DNA of 64,000 nt from Pseudomonas antarctica (GTDB lineage: Bacteria; Pseudomonadota; Gammaproteobacteria; Pseudomonadales; Pseudomonadaceae), in NCBI RefSeq assembly GCF_001647715.1, contig NZ_CP015600.1, positions 1,860,001-1,924,000 on the forward strand, in the 5' to 3' direction. Within the stretch, counting starts at the first letter, position 1. The number at the start of each line of letters is the position of its first letter. The position numbers and the translations under genes were made by a program. Below are positions 40,488 to 49,329 of the stretch, one piece after another. The notes under the pieces were generated by a model. It searched no databases. It saw nothing but the letters and a program-made list of their open reading frames with translations, and had not been told where the DNA came from.

Positions 40488-40591
40488 CCCCCGATAGCCC
40501 CCGGAAATTCGGTCGGCGCAGGACCCGGAGTTGCAACCGGGTGACCGTTTTCTAATGCAAGCCACTACACGTAGACAGGGATGCCGTCACC

Positions 40592-41584
40592 ATGAACAAA
40601 GGCTTCTACCATGCAGACAAGCGCCTGCACCTCAGCCCTTCGTACTCGCTGGCACCAGGCCTGGTAAAGGTCTGTGGCGTCGTGGTGCTCAAGGAGTCGC
40701 GGTTATCCCCGGTGAATGGCTTGCCCTGTGCGGGGTACTCGATACGAATCGAGGAAAGTTACCGCAACAGTGTCGACAAGGACGAATGGAGGACGGTATT
40801 TACCGACGTACAATGCAGCAATTTTGCCCTTAAAGATGCCCACGGCACTGTGGATATCTTGGCTGCGGGCATTGATCTGTTCTCAGGCCAGGTGCCAGAA
40901 CCGGAGGACTATCGATACATAGCGGGGAAGGGACACCGCCAGCAGGGCGAGGTTCTCTTGAGCGAAGGTCTGGAGGTACTCGTGATTGGCACCGCGATCC
41001 AGCGTAACGGCAAAACCGTGATTGCCCGGGGCGAGCAAACCGATACGGTGTTCGGCGTAGAACGGCTGCGCAATGTGAACAACTACCGTATTGCTGTCCC
41101 GGCGTGGCGAGCCCTTGGTTTGTGTGGCGTCTTGGTGGCGTTGTTCAGCCTTGCGCTGCAGGTCATTGATCCAGCGCACTGGGCCCAGTGGCAGTTGCCC
41201 AGCCGCGATACGTTCCAGCAGATGAGCGCATTGGGGCCGTTCTACGAATGGGTGGCTTTTTTGTATCAGCGTCAGGGTTCGTCGCTGCCGTTGATGGCTG
41301 CTTTCGGTTGGACGGGGATGGTTTTATTGCTAATGGGGGCCGCCCGGTTGCTGCTCTATCGAGATATTCAAAAGGTGGTGCAGCCCATACTCATCGCCTG
41401 GTGGGGGGTGGGTAGCATCGGTGGCGCTCTGGTGACCTGGGCGCTGGTGGTTCTTGAGTTCGATCCATTCAAGATCTTTTTGATCTGGCTGAGTGTGATC
41501 ATCGTTGCCCTGGGCTTTTCGATCACCCAACAACGGGCATTTCGGGCGATGGTAGCAAGCATCCTCAAAAGCGAATCACCCTAA
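40592..41584 (+). CDS. GIDE/MUL1-like membrane protein
   Basis: This 330-aa protein has a soluble N-terminal part (about 20-165) with LVKVCGVVVLKESRLSPVNG, CAGYSIRIEESYR, DVQCSNFALKDAHGTVDIL and EGLEVLVIGTAIQRNGK, which reads like a GIDE-type domain (the membrane-associated fold of eukaryotic MUL1 ligases and bacterial relatives) without a RING. About four transmembrane helices follow at 172-195, 250-275, 283-303 and 308-322. It lies outside the inferred attR, between two direct copies of the GTGGTCTGACCCC element, next to a Shedu-type gene. AGGGA precedes the ATG. Function is unknown. Confidence 0.7.
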   Translation: MNKGFYHADKRLHLSPSYSLAPGLVKVCGVVVLKESRLSPVNGLPCAGYSIRIEESYRNSVDKDEWRTVFTDVQCSNFALKDAHGTVDILAAGIDLFSGQVPEPEDYRYIAGKGHRQQGEVLLSEGLEVLVIGTAIQRNGKTVIARGEQTDTVFGVERLRNVNNYRIAVPAWRALGLCGVLVALFSLALQVIDPAHWAQWQLPSRDTFQQMSALGPFYEWVAFLYQRQGSSLPLMAAFGWTGMVLLLMGAARLLLYRDIQKVVQPILIAWWGVGSIGGALVTWALVVLEFDPFKIFLIWLSVIIVALGFSITQQRAFRAMVASILKSESP

Positions 41585-41625
41585 GGAAACTCTGCGCGAA
41601 ACCCTCTGATGGTGCGACGTGATAG

Positions 41626-41656
41626 CGTATATCGTGGTCTGACCCCGATATCCCCC
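41626..41656 (+). repeat. GTGGTCTGACCCCGATAT element, copy 2
   Basis: CGTATATCGTGGTCTGACCC then CGATATCCCC. It forms a direct repeat with copy 1 around the GIDE-like gene and an inverted repeat with copy 4 around the Shedu gene. Confidence 0.75.
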
Positions 41657-41734
41657 CAAACCAAGTTGCCGACTCATGCAGGTCTCTTCAATATTCCAAC
41701 TTCTTGATTTTTGGTAAGAAAAATCGGGGATCCC

Positions 41735-43135
41735 TCAGGGTCTGACCCCGATATTTGGGGTTAAATCGCTCTGCAGCGATAAGCCTGAGAGCATGTTATA
41801 GGCAGTTAAAGCTCGCTCGAAGAGGTCATCGAAGGTCAAAAACTCATCAATATTGAACTGTTCCATCATAAGCCCCATATATTCGCGTGCGTCGGCGACG
41901 TTTTTGAAGTGTTCCTGTGTAAATCGACTCATGATTACGGAGGTCTTGCATTTAGATTGGATGCCAGGATAACGTGATGATATCAAGTGATAGTGGGTTT
42001 TGAAGAAATGCTTCCATTCGGCTGTTTGGAAAACGGCTTGACTAACTTCAGCTCGCGGTTGGCCCTGTGTTGTCGCAACCTTCTTTGAGGGGCGTTCTAT
42101 TTCAATGAGCTTGTAAGATTGGTCTGGGTATCGGATTATAAAGTCTGGTTGTAGTTTTGTTTTTCCAATTGGTGAGTTATATCCTTCAGGGTATCGAAGC
42201 TCAGGCTTGCTTTCACAAAATCCATACACGTCAAGTAGAAGTGGATGCTTCTCCAGTATCTCGTGAAAAACGGATTCGATTTCATCTTCATGAAATTTCA
42301 ACGCGTTACCTAAATCAGCAATTGCGGCCTTAAGTGCGTCTAAGCGGTCACTGTAAGCCTCGAGCCATTTTGGTTCTGCTCCCTGTGAGATCAATCCACC
42401 AAGATTCTCATTTGCGGAGGCCGTAAGAGCTGCGCCAAGATCCCTGCGTAAGTCTTGCTGGACTTTTAAATAGATCAAGCGCTTGTCCCATGCAGCTGTA
42501 TCGGAATGGCTAATTATTTCCAAATACTTGAAAAAACGTCGGTTGTTGTTATCGGCCGGGAAAAAGCCCATGTTTTGAACTAGATGCGATTTGCCATAAT
42601 CTGCGTCGCTATCTGAAAAATGAACGTCTAAAATTTCTCCAAGCGCGCCAAATGTCAGGATGTTGATTAGGTTTCGGAATGGTGTGTCAATCTCTCGAAG
42701 CGTGAGTTGTATGTTTACTTCCTTATCTTCTACTATTAGTTCTCTGACAATGTTTTGTATTCGTCCTCGCCAGACGCACGAGGCTAATGGTTTCTTAGAT
42801 ACTACCCTATAGATTCCTATGTTCTTGCCAAATAAGTTTTGGCTTTTTAAAAGTAAGGTATGCTCAGTTGGGGTTCTAGTAGGCTCATAATCTACTTTGA
42901 TAGCTGGGCCACCAGCAATAAACCATTGGTGCTCAGGTTCGCTCTCTTGAGAGATGATAACGCCGTCCGAGGCTACATAAACTGTAAGTTTTGCGGCCTC
43001 AAGGTAGGGCGACCGCACTAGGTCAGGGTAGCCTGGGCCTGCTGGTGGAGGCTCCTTGGCCTTTGCATAGGCACTTCGATATTTTTTTGCGTAATCAAAA
43101 ATGAAATCCGCGATATCTTCAATCTTAACAGTCAT
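41735..43135 (-). CDS. Shedu-type defence nuclease (SduA, DUF4263)
   Basis: In this 466-aa protein the C-terminal part (about 285-410) has the DUF4263 pattern: FHEILEKHPLLLDVYGF, LQPDFIIRYPDQSYKLIEIE (PD..ExE nuclease core), RPSKKVATTQGQPRAEVSQA and QTAEWKHFF. This is the PD-(D/E)XK-like nuclease of single-gene Shedu systems. The N-terminal 280 residues are the variable sensing region. It is AT-rich and bracketed by inverted GTGGTCTGACCCC elements, so it is a recent import. The last codons overlap the third repeat copy. Antiphage function is by family analogy. Confidence 0.85.
   Translation of the reverse strand: MTVKIEDIADFIFDYAKKYRSAYAKAKEPPPAGPGYPDLVRSPYLEAAKLTVYVASDGVIISQESEPEHQWFIAGGPAIKVDYEPTRTPTEHTLLLKSQNLFGKNIGIYRVVSKKPLASCVWRGRIQNIVRELIVEDKEVNIQLTLREIDTPFRNLINILTFGALGEILDVHFSDSDADYGKSHLVQNMGFFPADNNNRRFFKYLEIISHSDTAAWDKRLIYLKVQQDLRRDLGAALTASANENLGGLISQGAEPKWLEAYSDRLDALKAAIADLGNALKFHEDEIESVFHEILEKHPLLLDVYGFCESKPELRYPEGYNSPIGKTKLQPDFIIRYPDQSYKLIEIERPSKKVATTQGQPRAEVSQAVFQTAEWKHFFKTHYHLISSRYPGIQSKCKTSVIMSRFTQEHFKNVADAREYMGLMMEQFNIDEFLTFDDLFERALTAYNMLSGLSLQSDLTPNIGVRP
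41737..41754 (+). repeat. GGTCTGACCCCGATAT element, copy 3 (short)
   Basis: AGGGTCTGACCCCGATAT overlaps the stop region of the Shedu gene. It shares the right 15 bases of the longer copies. Confidence 0.65.
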
Positions 43136-43450
43136 CTATTACTTGCTCCTTACTCGAAGAACTTGGTTTGGACTCGGTAATTCAGCCTTGTCTTCGTGGT
43201 TTTCACCTCATATGACCGCTCTATTTGAGAGAATACTAGCCTTTTCTGTCCCATTAAGGCTTGGTGTAATCATTATGGTATATCGGGGTCAGACCACGAT
43301 ACGCCCTAGGAACCTTCCCACACTTTTCTCAGCTTGCCCGTCAGACCACCCATCGCTAACCTCCTCAAGCCGCTGCAAACTCAGCGGCCGGAGGTGGAAG
43401 TCCGTATTGCTAAGGCGTTTTAACTCCCGAAAATATTTGGAGCTTCGCCA
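43136..43450. other. Intergenic interval, no gene supported
   Basis: This contains the Shedu promoter region, the inverted fourth copy of the repeat element, and the transition from AT-rich accessory DNA to GC-rich chromosome. No coding frame is convincing. Confidence 0.4.
43279..43307 (-). repeat. GTGGTCTGACCCCGATAT element, copy 4 (inverted)
   Basis: GGTATATCGGGGTCAGACCA then CGATACGCC, the reverse complement of copies 1 and 2. It closes an inverted-repeat bracket around the Shedu gene. Confidence 0.75.
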
Positions 43451-43819
43451 ATGCCTAACAAATCACGCAATCCTTATGTCGATCAAAACACAGCGCCCGT
43501 CGATGCCAAACTACAAACGGCTGCCCAACGAGCAATTCACCATTACCTGCCGCCATCTGACGCCGCCGCCGCCCCCGCCGACCACCCACCCGGCAACCTA
43601 TTCCACGTCAGCCCCAACATCGACACCGAAACCCTCCTAGCCAACGCCGCCGAAAACCTCGAGTCCGCCAACCAAATGGCCGCCAACCTGGCCTTCGACC
43701 TCGAAGACCCGCACCGCGCCATCATCCTCGGCATTCAACAACTCATCGACCTAAGCGCTCTACTCGTCAACCGAGCCCAAGAGCAAGTCGCGCCCGCCGC
43801 CAGCCAAGCCACAGCCTGA
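43451..43819 (+). CDS. DUF6124 family protein
   Basis: This 122-aa protein has TAAQRAIHHYLPP, NLFHVSPNIDTETLLANAAE, NLESANQMAANLAFDLEDPH and RAIILGIQQLIDLSALLVNR. This is the small helical family (DUF6124/DUF3077) found in many copies in Pseudomonas chromosomes. Function is unknown. GGAG lies about 10 bp upstream. Confidence 0.85.
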   Translation: MPNKSRNPYVDQNTAPVDAKLQTAAQRAIHHYLPPSDAAAAPADHPPGNLFHVSPNIDTETLLANAAENLESANQMAANLAFDLEDPHRAIILGIQQLIDLSALLVNRAQEQVAPAASQATA

Positions 43820-43964
43820 CCCCAACCCCGCCGCCTTACCCCAAGGCGGCAACCTGAACCCATGCTGTCACCCCGCTAAATTTCATAATCCCCAGTGCCT
43901 TTGAGGTCTACGATCCTCTTCAAGAGAGGACCCCCGCGCCTCCAGCCCATAGGGAACTGAAAAC

Positions 43965-44186
43965 ATGATCTCGAACCTGGTTAAAGTCGTGATGATTGCT
44001 GGCACGTTGCTGTTGGGCGCTTGTTCGGCGGGGTCGTCGGGCGGGAGCAGTGACCCTTGTTTTTCGGGGGGATGCCAGGCGTTTGGGGACCATAGCCCGA
44101 GTAAGGCTGCCAAGATGAGTTTTGGCGGCAGTGGGTTGGGGAGTAGTTATGGGGAGTATGGGTCGGGGTTGTTGCATGATGATTGA
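43965..44186 (+). CDS. Small lipoprotein
   Basis: This 73-aa protein has a lipoprotein signal (VVMIAGTLLLGACSAGSSGG, lipobox LGAC) and a Gly/Ser-rich mature part with two more cysteines. Probably an outer- or inner-membrane-attached lipoprotein of unknown role; the absence of Asp after the lipid Cys favours outer-membrane sorting. Confidence 0.75.
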   Translation: MISNLVKVVMIAGTLLLGACSAGSSGGSSDPCFSGGCQAFGDHSPSKAAKMSFGGSGLGSSYGEYGSGLLHDD

Positions 44187-44227
44187 GGCAGTGATGGTCA
44201 GTCAGTTGTGTGGTGACTGACCTACTG

Positions 44228-44262
44228 CTATCGGGAGCAAGCCCCCTCCCACCTGTGGGGGT
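44228..44262. repeat. REP-like half element
   Basis: CTATCGGGAGCAAGCCCCCT then CCCACCTGTGGGGG is a variant of the Pseudomonas REP sequence (GGAGCNAGCC..CTCCCAC), just downstream of the lipoprotein and MFS genes, which converge here. Confidence 0.6.
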
Positions 44263-45449
44263 TAGTGGCCGCCCTTCATGCGGCGGGCGATGAGGTAGAT
44301 GCCCAGGCCGGCCAGCGCTGTTGCGGCGCCGATGTAGCCGGTGCTGGTCCAGCCGTAACCCGCCGTAATCGCCATGCCGCCAAACCACGGCCCCAGCGCG
44401 TTCGCCAGGTTGAATGCTGCGTGGTTGGACGCCGCCGCCAGGCTCGGGGCTTCGTGGGCGATGTCCATCAGGCGGATCTGCAGCGGTGCGGCCAACGCCA
44501 CCATGGTTCCGACCAGGCCCATGCTCAGTAGCACGCCCCATAGCGACGATGCCGCGAAGGGGAAGAACAGCAGCACGGCTATCGACCACACCAAGATCAA
44601 GCCCACCGCGCGGAACTGCATGCGGTCGAACAGCTTGCCGCCGGCGATGTTGCCGATGATGCCGCCTACGCCAAAGGCGGCGAGGCCGAAGGGAATCCAT
44701 TGTGGCGAGACTTTGGTCACTTCGAGCATGGTCGGGGCGAGGTAGCTGAAGACGCAGAACATCCCGGCAAACCCAACTGCGCCAATCGACAGTGCCATCC
44801 ACACCTGCGGTTTGGTGAAGGCGCGCAGTTCTTTGCGTGGGTCGCTGCGCGGTTCGTCGCGGCGGTCGGGTACGAATTGCCAGACCAGGAAGAGGGTGCA
44901 CACGGCGATGGCGCTGACCAGCGCGAACGCCGAGCGCCAGCCCAGGTGTTGGCCGAGGAACGTGGCGATGGGGTTGCCGAGCAGCATGGCCAGGGTCAGG
45001 CCCATCATCACGCGGGCCACGGCGCCGGCGCGTTTGTCGTTGGGCACCATGCTCGAGGCGACGACGGCGGCGATGCCGAAATAGGCGCCATGGGGCAGGC
45101 CGCTGATAAAGCGGAAGGCCACCAGCGAGCCGAAGGTCGGGGTGAAGGCGGTGGCGAGGTTGCCCAGCGCGTACAGGCCCATCAGCAATAACAGCATGTG
45201 TTTGCGCAGCAGCTTGGCGCCGAGGATGGCCAGCAGCGGGGCGCCGACCATCACGCCCAGCGCGTAGGCGCTGATGGCGTGGCCGACTTGCGGTTCACTC
45301 AAATTCAAATTGTGGGCGATGTCGGGCATCAGGCCCATGATGGCGAATTCGCCGGTGCCGATCGCGAAGGCGCCCACGGCCATGGCAGCTTCCATTTTGG
45401 CGGCGCTGCGCGCGGGCAGTACGTGCCCGGGTGTTTGCTGGATAGTCAT
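44262..45449 (-). CDS. MFS exporter, DHA1 (AraJ/YdhP-like)
   Basis: This 395-aa protein has 12 predicted helices, the FAIGTGEFAIMGLMPDIAHN start typical of AraJ/YdhP-type exporters, and GMVGAPLLAILGAKLLRKH in the first loop region. Start MTIQQTPGH at 45449 is taken; an upstream frame start is possible. It probably exports sugars or drugs; the substrate is unknown. Confidence 0.85.
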   Translation of the reverse strand: MTIQQTPGHVLPARSAAKMEAAMAVGAFAIGTGEFAIMGLMPDIAHNLNLSEPQVGHAISAYALGVMVGAPLLAILGAKLLRKHMLLLLMGLYALGNLATAFTPTFGSLVAFRFISGLPHGAYFGIAAVVASSMVPNDKRAGAVARVMMGLTLAMLLGNPIATFLGQHLGWRSAFALVSAIAVCTLFLVWQFVPDRRDEPRSDPRKELRAFTKPQVWMALSIGAVGFAGMFCVFSYLAPTMLEVTKVSPQWIPFGLAAFGVGGIIGNIAGGKLFDRMQFRAVGLILVWSIAVLLFFPFAASSLWGVLLSMGLVGTMVALAAPLQIRLMDIAHEAPSLAAASNHAAFNLANALGPWFGGMAITAGYGWTSTGYIGAATALAGLGIYLIARRMKGGH

Positions 45450-45941
45450 GGGTAACTCTGTGTGGGTGAAGTGCACGAAGGACCGCCGCCGATGCTACGC
45501 AAGCAGCGGCGAAGGTGTCTAGAACAGCCTTGAACGCGAGAGTTCCACCCGATTGCTACCCTGTGACCCCACGTCGCGCTCGCTCGGCTTGACAGGGGCG
45601 GGGAAAAGTCCTGTTTTAGTGCTGTCAATTGGCCAAACGACGCATAAACGCTGTTTAGCGTGATATTCTGCGCGCCGTCTTGGTCTAGTCTTTCCCCGGT
45701 GCGTACACCCGTATACGTCCCGGCGGTTGGCTGTTGCCCAGGTAGCTGAAGCCAATAATGATAAGAAGTCAGCGCAGAAGGGACATAAAAGTGAGGTCGA
45801 TACGTCGGCCTTGTGTGCCCACCCTGCGGTCCTTATGTGAATGTGCAAACCCCCGCGGTGCGCTGCCTGGCGCGGCGTGATAGAGGGTTGCCCATGCTCA
45901 GGGGCAGTGGGGCGGATGGCGTTTTATCATAGGTGCTACTG
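45450..45941. other. Intergenic interval, no gene supported
   Basis: This is the divergent space between the MFS exporter and mqo. The frames present look like random GC-rich reading, and the mqo promoter must lie within it. No regulatory repeat was recognised. Confidence 0.4.
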
Positions 45942-47597
45942 ATGTTTAAAAAAGTAAACACTGCCCTGCTGGGGCTGGCTTTGTCGATGGGGATCACCTC
46001 CGTTCACGCGGAAGAGGCAAAGAAAGTCGATGTGCTGCTGATCGGCGGCGGCATCATGAGTGCGACCCTGGGTGTATGGCTCAATGAGCTGCAGCCGGAC
46101 TGGTCGATGGAGATGGTCGAGCGCCTCGATGGCGTGGCCGAAGAAAGCTCCAACGGCTGGAACAACGCCGGTACCGGTCACTCGGCCCTGGCTGAGCTGA
46201 ACTACACCCCGGAAGACAAGAACGGCAACGTTGAGATCCCGAAAGCGGTCGAGATCAACGAAGCGTTCCAAATCTCCCGTCAATTCTGGTCCTGGCAGGT
46301 CCAGCAGGGCGTGCTGAAGAACCCGCGTTCGTTCATCAACTCCACACCGCACATGAGCTTCGTGTGGGGCGATGACAACATCAAGTTCCTCAAAAAACGC
46401 TACGAAGCCCTGCAAGCGAGCCCGCTGTTCGCCGGTATGCAGTACTCCGAAGACCCGGCGCAGATCGCCAAATGGGTTCCGCTGATGATGGAAGGGCGTG
46501 ACCCGAACCAGAAAATCGCGGCCACCTGGACCCCGATCGGCACCGACGTGAACTTCGGCGAGATCACCCGCCAGTTCGTTGCTCACCTACAAACCACGCC
46601 TAAGTTCGACCTGAAACTGTCGAGCGAAGTGCAGGACATCACCCGTAACGCCGACGGTTCGTGGCGTGTGAGCTACAAAAACCTGAAAGACGGCACCAAG
46701 ACCGAAACCGACGCCAAGTTCGTGTTCATCGGCGCGGGCGGCGGTGCACTGCACCTGCTGCAAAAGTCGGGCATTCCTGAAGCCAAGGACTACGCTGCCT
46801 TCCCGGTCGGCGGTTCGTTCCTGGTGACCGATAACCCGGCCATCGCCGAGCAGCACATGGCCAAGGCCTACGGTAAGGCTTCGGTTGGCGCGCCACCGAT
46901 GTCGGTGCCGCACCTGGACACCCGCGTGCTGGATGGCAAGCGCGTGATTCTGTTTGGCCCATTCGCGACCTTCTCGACCAAGTTCCTGAAAGAAGGCTCG
47001 TACCTGGACCTGCTGACCAGCACCACTACCCACAACATCTGGCCAATGACCCGCGTCGGTGTGCGTGAATACCCACTGGTCGAGTACCTTGCTGGCCAAC
47101 TGATGCTGTCGGATGACGACCGCTACAACGCCCTGAAAGAGTACTTCCCGAACGCCAAGAAAGAAGACTGGCGCCTGTGGCAAGCCGGTCAGCGCGTGCA
47201 GATCATCAAGCGTGACGAAGAGCAGGGCGGCGTCCTGAAACTCGGCACCGAAGTGGTCAGCTCCGCCGACAACTCCATTGCAGGCCTGTTGGGTGCATCG
47301 CCAGGCGCGTCCACCGCGGCTCCGATCATGCTGACCGTGCTGCAAAAAATCTTCAAGGACAAGGTGGCGACCCCTGAGTGGCAGGCAAAGCTGCACCAGA
47401 TCGTACCGAGCTACGGCACCAAGCTGAACGACAGTCCTGAGGCTGTTGCCAAGGAATGGGCCTACACGGCCGGCGTCCTGCAACTGACCCCACCGCCTGC
47501 GATTCCGCAGTTGACCGCACCAAAGGCGATCCAGGCCACCGAGGCTGCCAAGCCTGCGGCTGAGCCGAGCAAGCCGGCGTCTGACCTGGCGCTGTAA
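45942..47597 (+). CDS. mqo: Malate:quinone oxidoreductase with signal peptide
   Basis: This 551-aa protein is the FAD enzyme that oxidises malate to oxaloacetate and passes electrons to quinone. [20 protein letters not shown] is the dinucleotide-binding motif; [20 protein letters not shown] and [10 protein letters not shown] are the Mqo signatures. The N-terminus ([20 protein letters not shown], then AEEA) looks like a cleavable Sec signal, unlike the classical cytoplasm-facing Mqo. The C-terminal 40 residues form a Pro/Ala tail. ATG 45942 follows AGG at about 9 bp. A bidirectional terminator follows. Confidence 0.93.
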   Translation: MFKKVNTALLGLALSMGITSVHAEEAKKVDVLLIGGGIMSATLGVWLNELQPDWSMEMVERLDGVAEESSNGWNNAGTGHSALAELNYTPEDKNGNVEIPKAVEINEAFQISRQFWSWQVQQGVLKNPRSFINSTPHMSFVWGDDNIKFLKKRYEALQASPLFAGMQYSEDPAQIAKWVPLMMEGRDPNQKIAATWTPIGTDVNFGEITRQFVAHLQTTPKFDLKLSSEVQDITRNADGSWRVSYKNLKDGTKTETDAKFVFIGAGGGALHLLQKSGIPEAKDYAAFPVGGSFLVTDNPAIAEQHMAKAYGKASVGAPPMSVPHLDTRVLDGKRVILFGPFATFSTKFLKEGSYLDLLTSTTTHNIWPMTRVGVREYPLVEYLAGQLMLSDDDRYNALKEYFPNAKKEDWRLWQAGQRVQIIKRDEEQGGVLKLGTEVVSSADNSIAGLLGASPGASTAAPIMLTVLQKIFKDKVATPEWQAKLHQIVPSYGTKLNDSPEAVAKEWAYTAGVLQLTPPPAIPQLTAPKAIQATEAAKPAAEPSKPASDLAL

Positions 47598-47612
47598 GCC
47601 AAGCCTGATGTT

Positions 47613-47651
47613 AAAAAGCCCGCTGAACCGGTAACGGTCAGCGGGCTTTTT
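47613..47651. terminator. Bidirectional rho-independent terminator
   Basis: AAAAAGCCCGCTGA and TCAGCGGGCTTTTT form a 14-bp perfect stem around an 11-nt loop, between convergent mqo and the reductase gene. T-runs exist on both strands. Confidence 0.9.
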
Positions 47652-47663
47652 GTCGGCAGGTGT

Positions 47664-48329
47664 TCAGGCGCGAACGCGCTCGACCGCCGGCAGTTCAACC
47701 GTGCGTTCGGCCGCGGCCAGCGCCGCTTTTAAACCTGCTTGGTCCAGTGGCACGCAATAGGCGGGTTTCGCCCGTTCAAAGCGCCAGCTTTCATCCAGCC
47801 CACCGGCGTCCACGGCGTCGAAACCGAGTTCGTCGAGCAGGCGGATGACGTGCGCCTTTGCCGTGGCGTCATCGGCGGCCACCGGCAGTGCACGGCGGTC
47901 GGGTGCGCCATGGGGGCGGGCGTCTTGCGTCAGGTCCGGCGCAAAGATCGCATTAAACACTTTCACCACGTGTGAATGCGGTAAGTGCTCGGCGAGCAGC
48001 CGGCTGGTGGTGGTTTCAAAGCGGTCCAGCACCGGGATATGCCCATCGCGGTTCGGGTAGTAATTGTTCGCGTCCAGCACCGTTTTGCCTTCCAGCCAGT
48101 GCGCCGGAACGCTGCGGTAGTGTTCCAGGGGAATCGCCACCAGCACCACGTCGCCAAATTGGGCGGCGTCTTCAGCGCTGCCCACCTGAACGCCCAGTAT
48201 GCCGCTGAGCACGCTGCTCATGGTTTGCGGGCCCCGAGAGTTGCTCAACATCACTTCATGCCCGGCAGCCAGTGCGAGCTGTGCCACGGCACGTCCGATA
48301 AAGCCTGCTCCAATCACGCCGATCTTCAT
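47664..48329 (-). CDS. NAD(P)-binding reductase, F420-dependent NADP reductase-like family
   Basis: This 221-aa protein starts MKIGVIGAGFIGRAVAQLAL (Rossmann GxGxxG) and has VMLSNSRGP, DVVLVAIPLEHY and VLDANNYYPNRDGHI, matching the NpdG/YcjD-like NADPH-dinucleotide-binding family used here for unknown reductions. GGAG lies 7 bp upstream. It is divergent from a LysR gene which probably controls it. Confidence 0.85.
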   Translation of the reverse strand: MKIGVIGAGFIGRAVAQLALAAGHEVMLSNSRGPQTMSSVLSGILGVQVGSAEDAAQFGDVVLVAIPLEHYRSVPAHWLEGKTVLDANNYYPNRDGHIPVLDRFETTTSRLLAEHLPHSHVVKVFNAIFAPDLTQDARPHGAPDRRALPVAADDATAKAHVIRLLDELGFDAVDAGGLDESWRFERAKPAYCVPLDQAGLKAALAAAERTVELPAVERVRA

Positions 48330-48428
48330 GGCCTTGCTCCTCGTAAATCGTAGAGCGGCTATGATGATTGGCAACCAACTGGCGATAAATGTGCGTTTTG
48401 GTTTGGCTGTTGTTACTGGGAGTAGGGA

Positions 48429-49325
48429 ATGATGGACCGCCTTTCAAGCATGAATGCCTTTGTGGTGGCCGCCGAGTTGGGCTCTTACGCACGTGCCGCC
48501 GAGCGCTTGGGCCTGTCGGCGCAGATGGTGGCCAAACATGTTGCCGCGCTGGAGCAACGCCTCGGCGCCCGTTTGCTCAACCGAACCACGCGTCGGCAAA
48601 GCCTGACCGAGCTGGGGCAGGCGTACTACGAGCGTTGCAAACATATCCTGACGGAGGCCGAGGCTGCCGATTCGCTGGCCCAGATCATGAACGACACACC
48701 GCGCGGCAAGCTGAAAATCACCGCCCCGGTCACCTTCGGCTCCTACAGCCTGATGCCGCTGATTACTGCCTTTTTGCGCGATAACCCGGACGTGGAAATC
48801 GACCTGCACCTGACGGATCGTTTCGTTGACCTGGTGGAGGAAGGCTATGAGGCGGCCTTCCGGATCGGTCCTCTGGGCACCACTGGCTTGACGGCCCGGC
48901 CGCTGGCGCCTTATCGGCTGGTGGTCTGCGCAGCGCCGGCTTACCTCGCGGCGCGGGGCACACCGCAATTGCCAGCGGACCTTGAGCAGCATGAATGCCT
49001 GGGCTACGCCTTCTGGTCACGCCCGGCGGATCGCGAGTGGGTCTTCCACCAAGGCGCGACGCCCTACAAGGTGCAGGTTGCCAGCCGTCTTCAAATCAAT
49101 GAAAGCAGGGCGTTGATGTCGGCGGCACTGGATGGGTTCGGCATCGTTCTCGGCCCCGAAGACTTCCTGCGCACCGCGTTGGCCAAAGGCGAATTGATAC
49201 GCGTGCTGCCGGCGTTTGAGGCACCCAGCCGATCCATGCACCTGGTTTACACGGCCAACCGGCAGCGCACCGCCAAGTTGCGACGATTTGTCGAGGCGGT
49301 GCTGGCGCGCTTCGGCGCGGCGTGA
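48429..49325 (+). CDS. LysR-family regulator
   Basis: This 298-aa protein has an N-terminal winged helix (MNAFVVAAELGSYARAAERL, AEQRLGARLLNRTTRRQSLT) and a C-terminal substrate domain. The subfamily with LTDRFVDLVEEGYEAAFRIG is common for regulators of neighbouring reductases. The divergent reductase gene 100 bp away is its likely target. Confidence 0.9.
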   Translation: MMDRLSSMNAFVVAAELGSYARAAERLGLSAQMVAKHVAALEQRLGARLLNRTTRRQSLTELGQAYYERCKHILTEAEAADSLAQIMNDTPRGKLKITAPVTFGSYSLMPLITAFLRDNPDVEIDLHLTDRFVDLVEEGYEAAFRIGPLGTTGLTARPLAPYRLVVCAAPAYLAARGTPQLPADLEQHECLGYAFWSRPADREWVFHQGATPYKVQVASRLQINESRALMSAALDGFGIVLGPEDFLRTALAKGELIRVLPAFEAPSRSMHLVYTANRQRTAKLRRFVEAVLARFGAA

Positions 49326-49329
49326 GGGT

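Noticed and set aside
40452..40497. CRISPR-like array
   Set aside because: The 9-bp units are contiguous with no spacers, so this is a simple tandem repeat.
40172..40565. Long minus-strand extension of the 71-aa gene, giving a 213-aa protein
   Set aside because: The extra part crosses the att core, arm sites and the tandem CCCCGATAT repeat, producing low-complexity GISGISG; the conserved protein begins at MASEYSL.
45519..45848. 109-aa minus-strand frame upstream of mqo
   Set aside because: Random-looking composition and no start signal; the region is probably promoter DNA.
46587..47483. 298-aa minus-strand frame inside mqo
   Set aside because: High-GC shadow of a strongly supported gene on the other strand.
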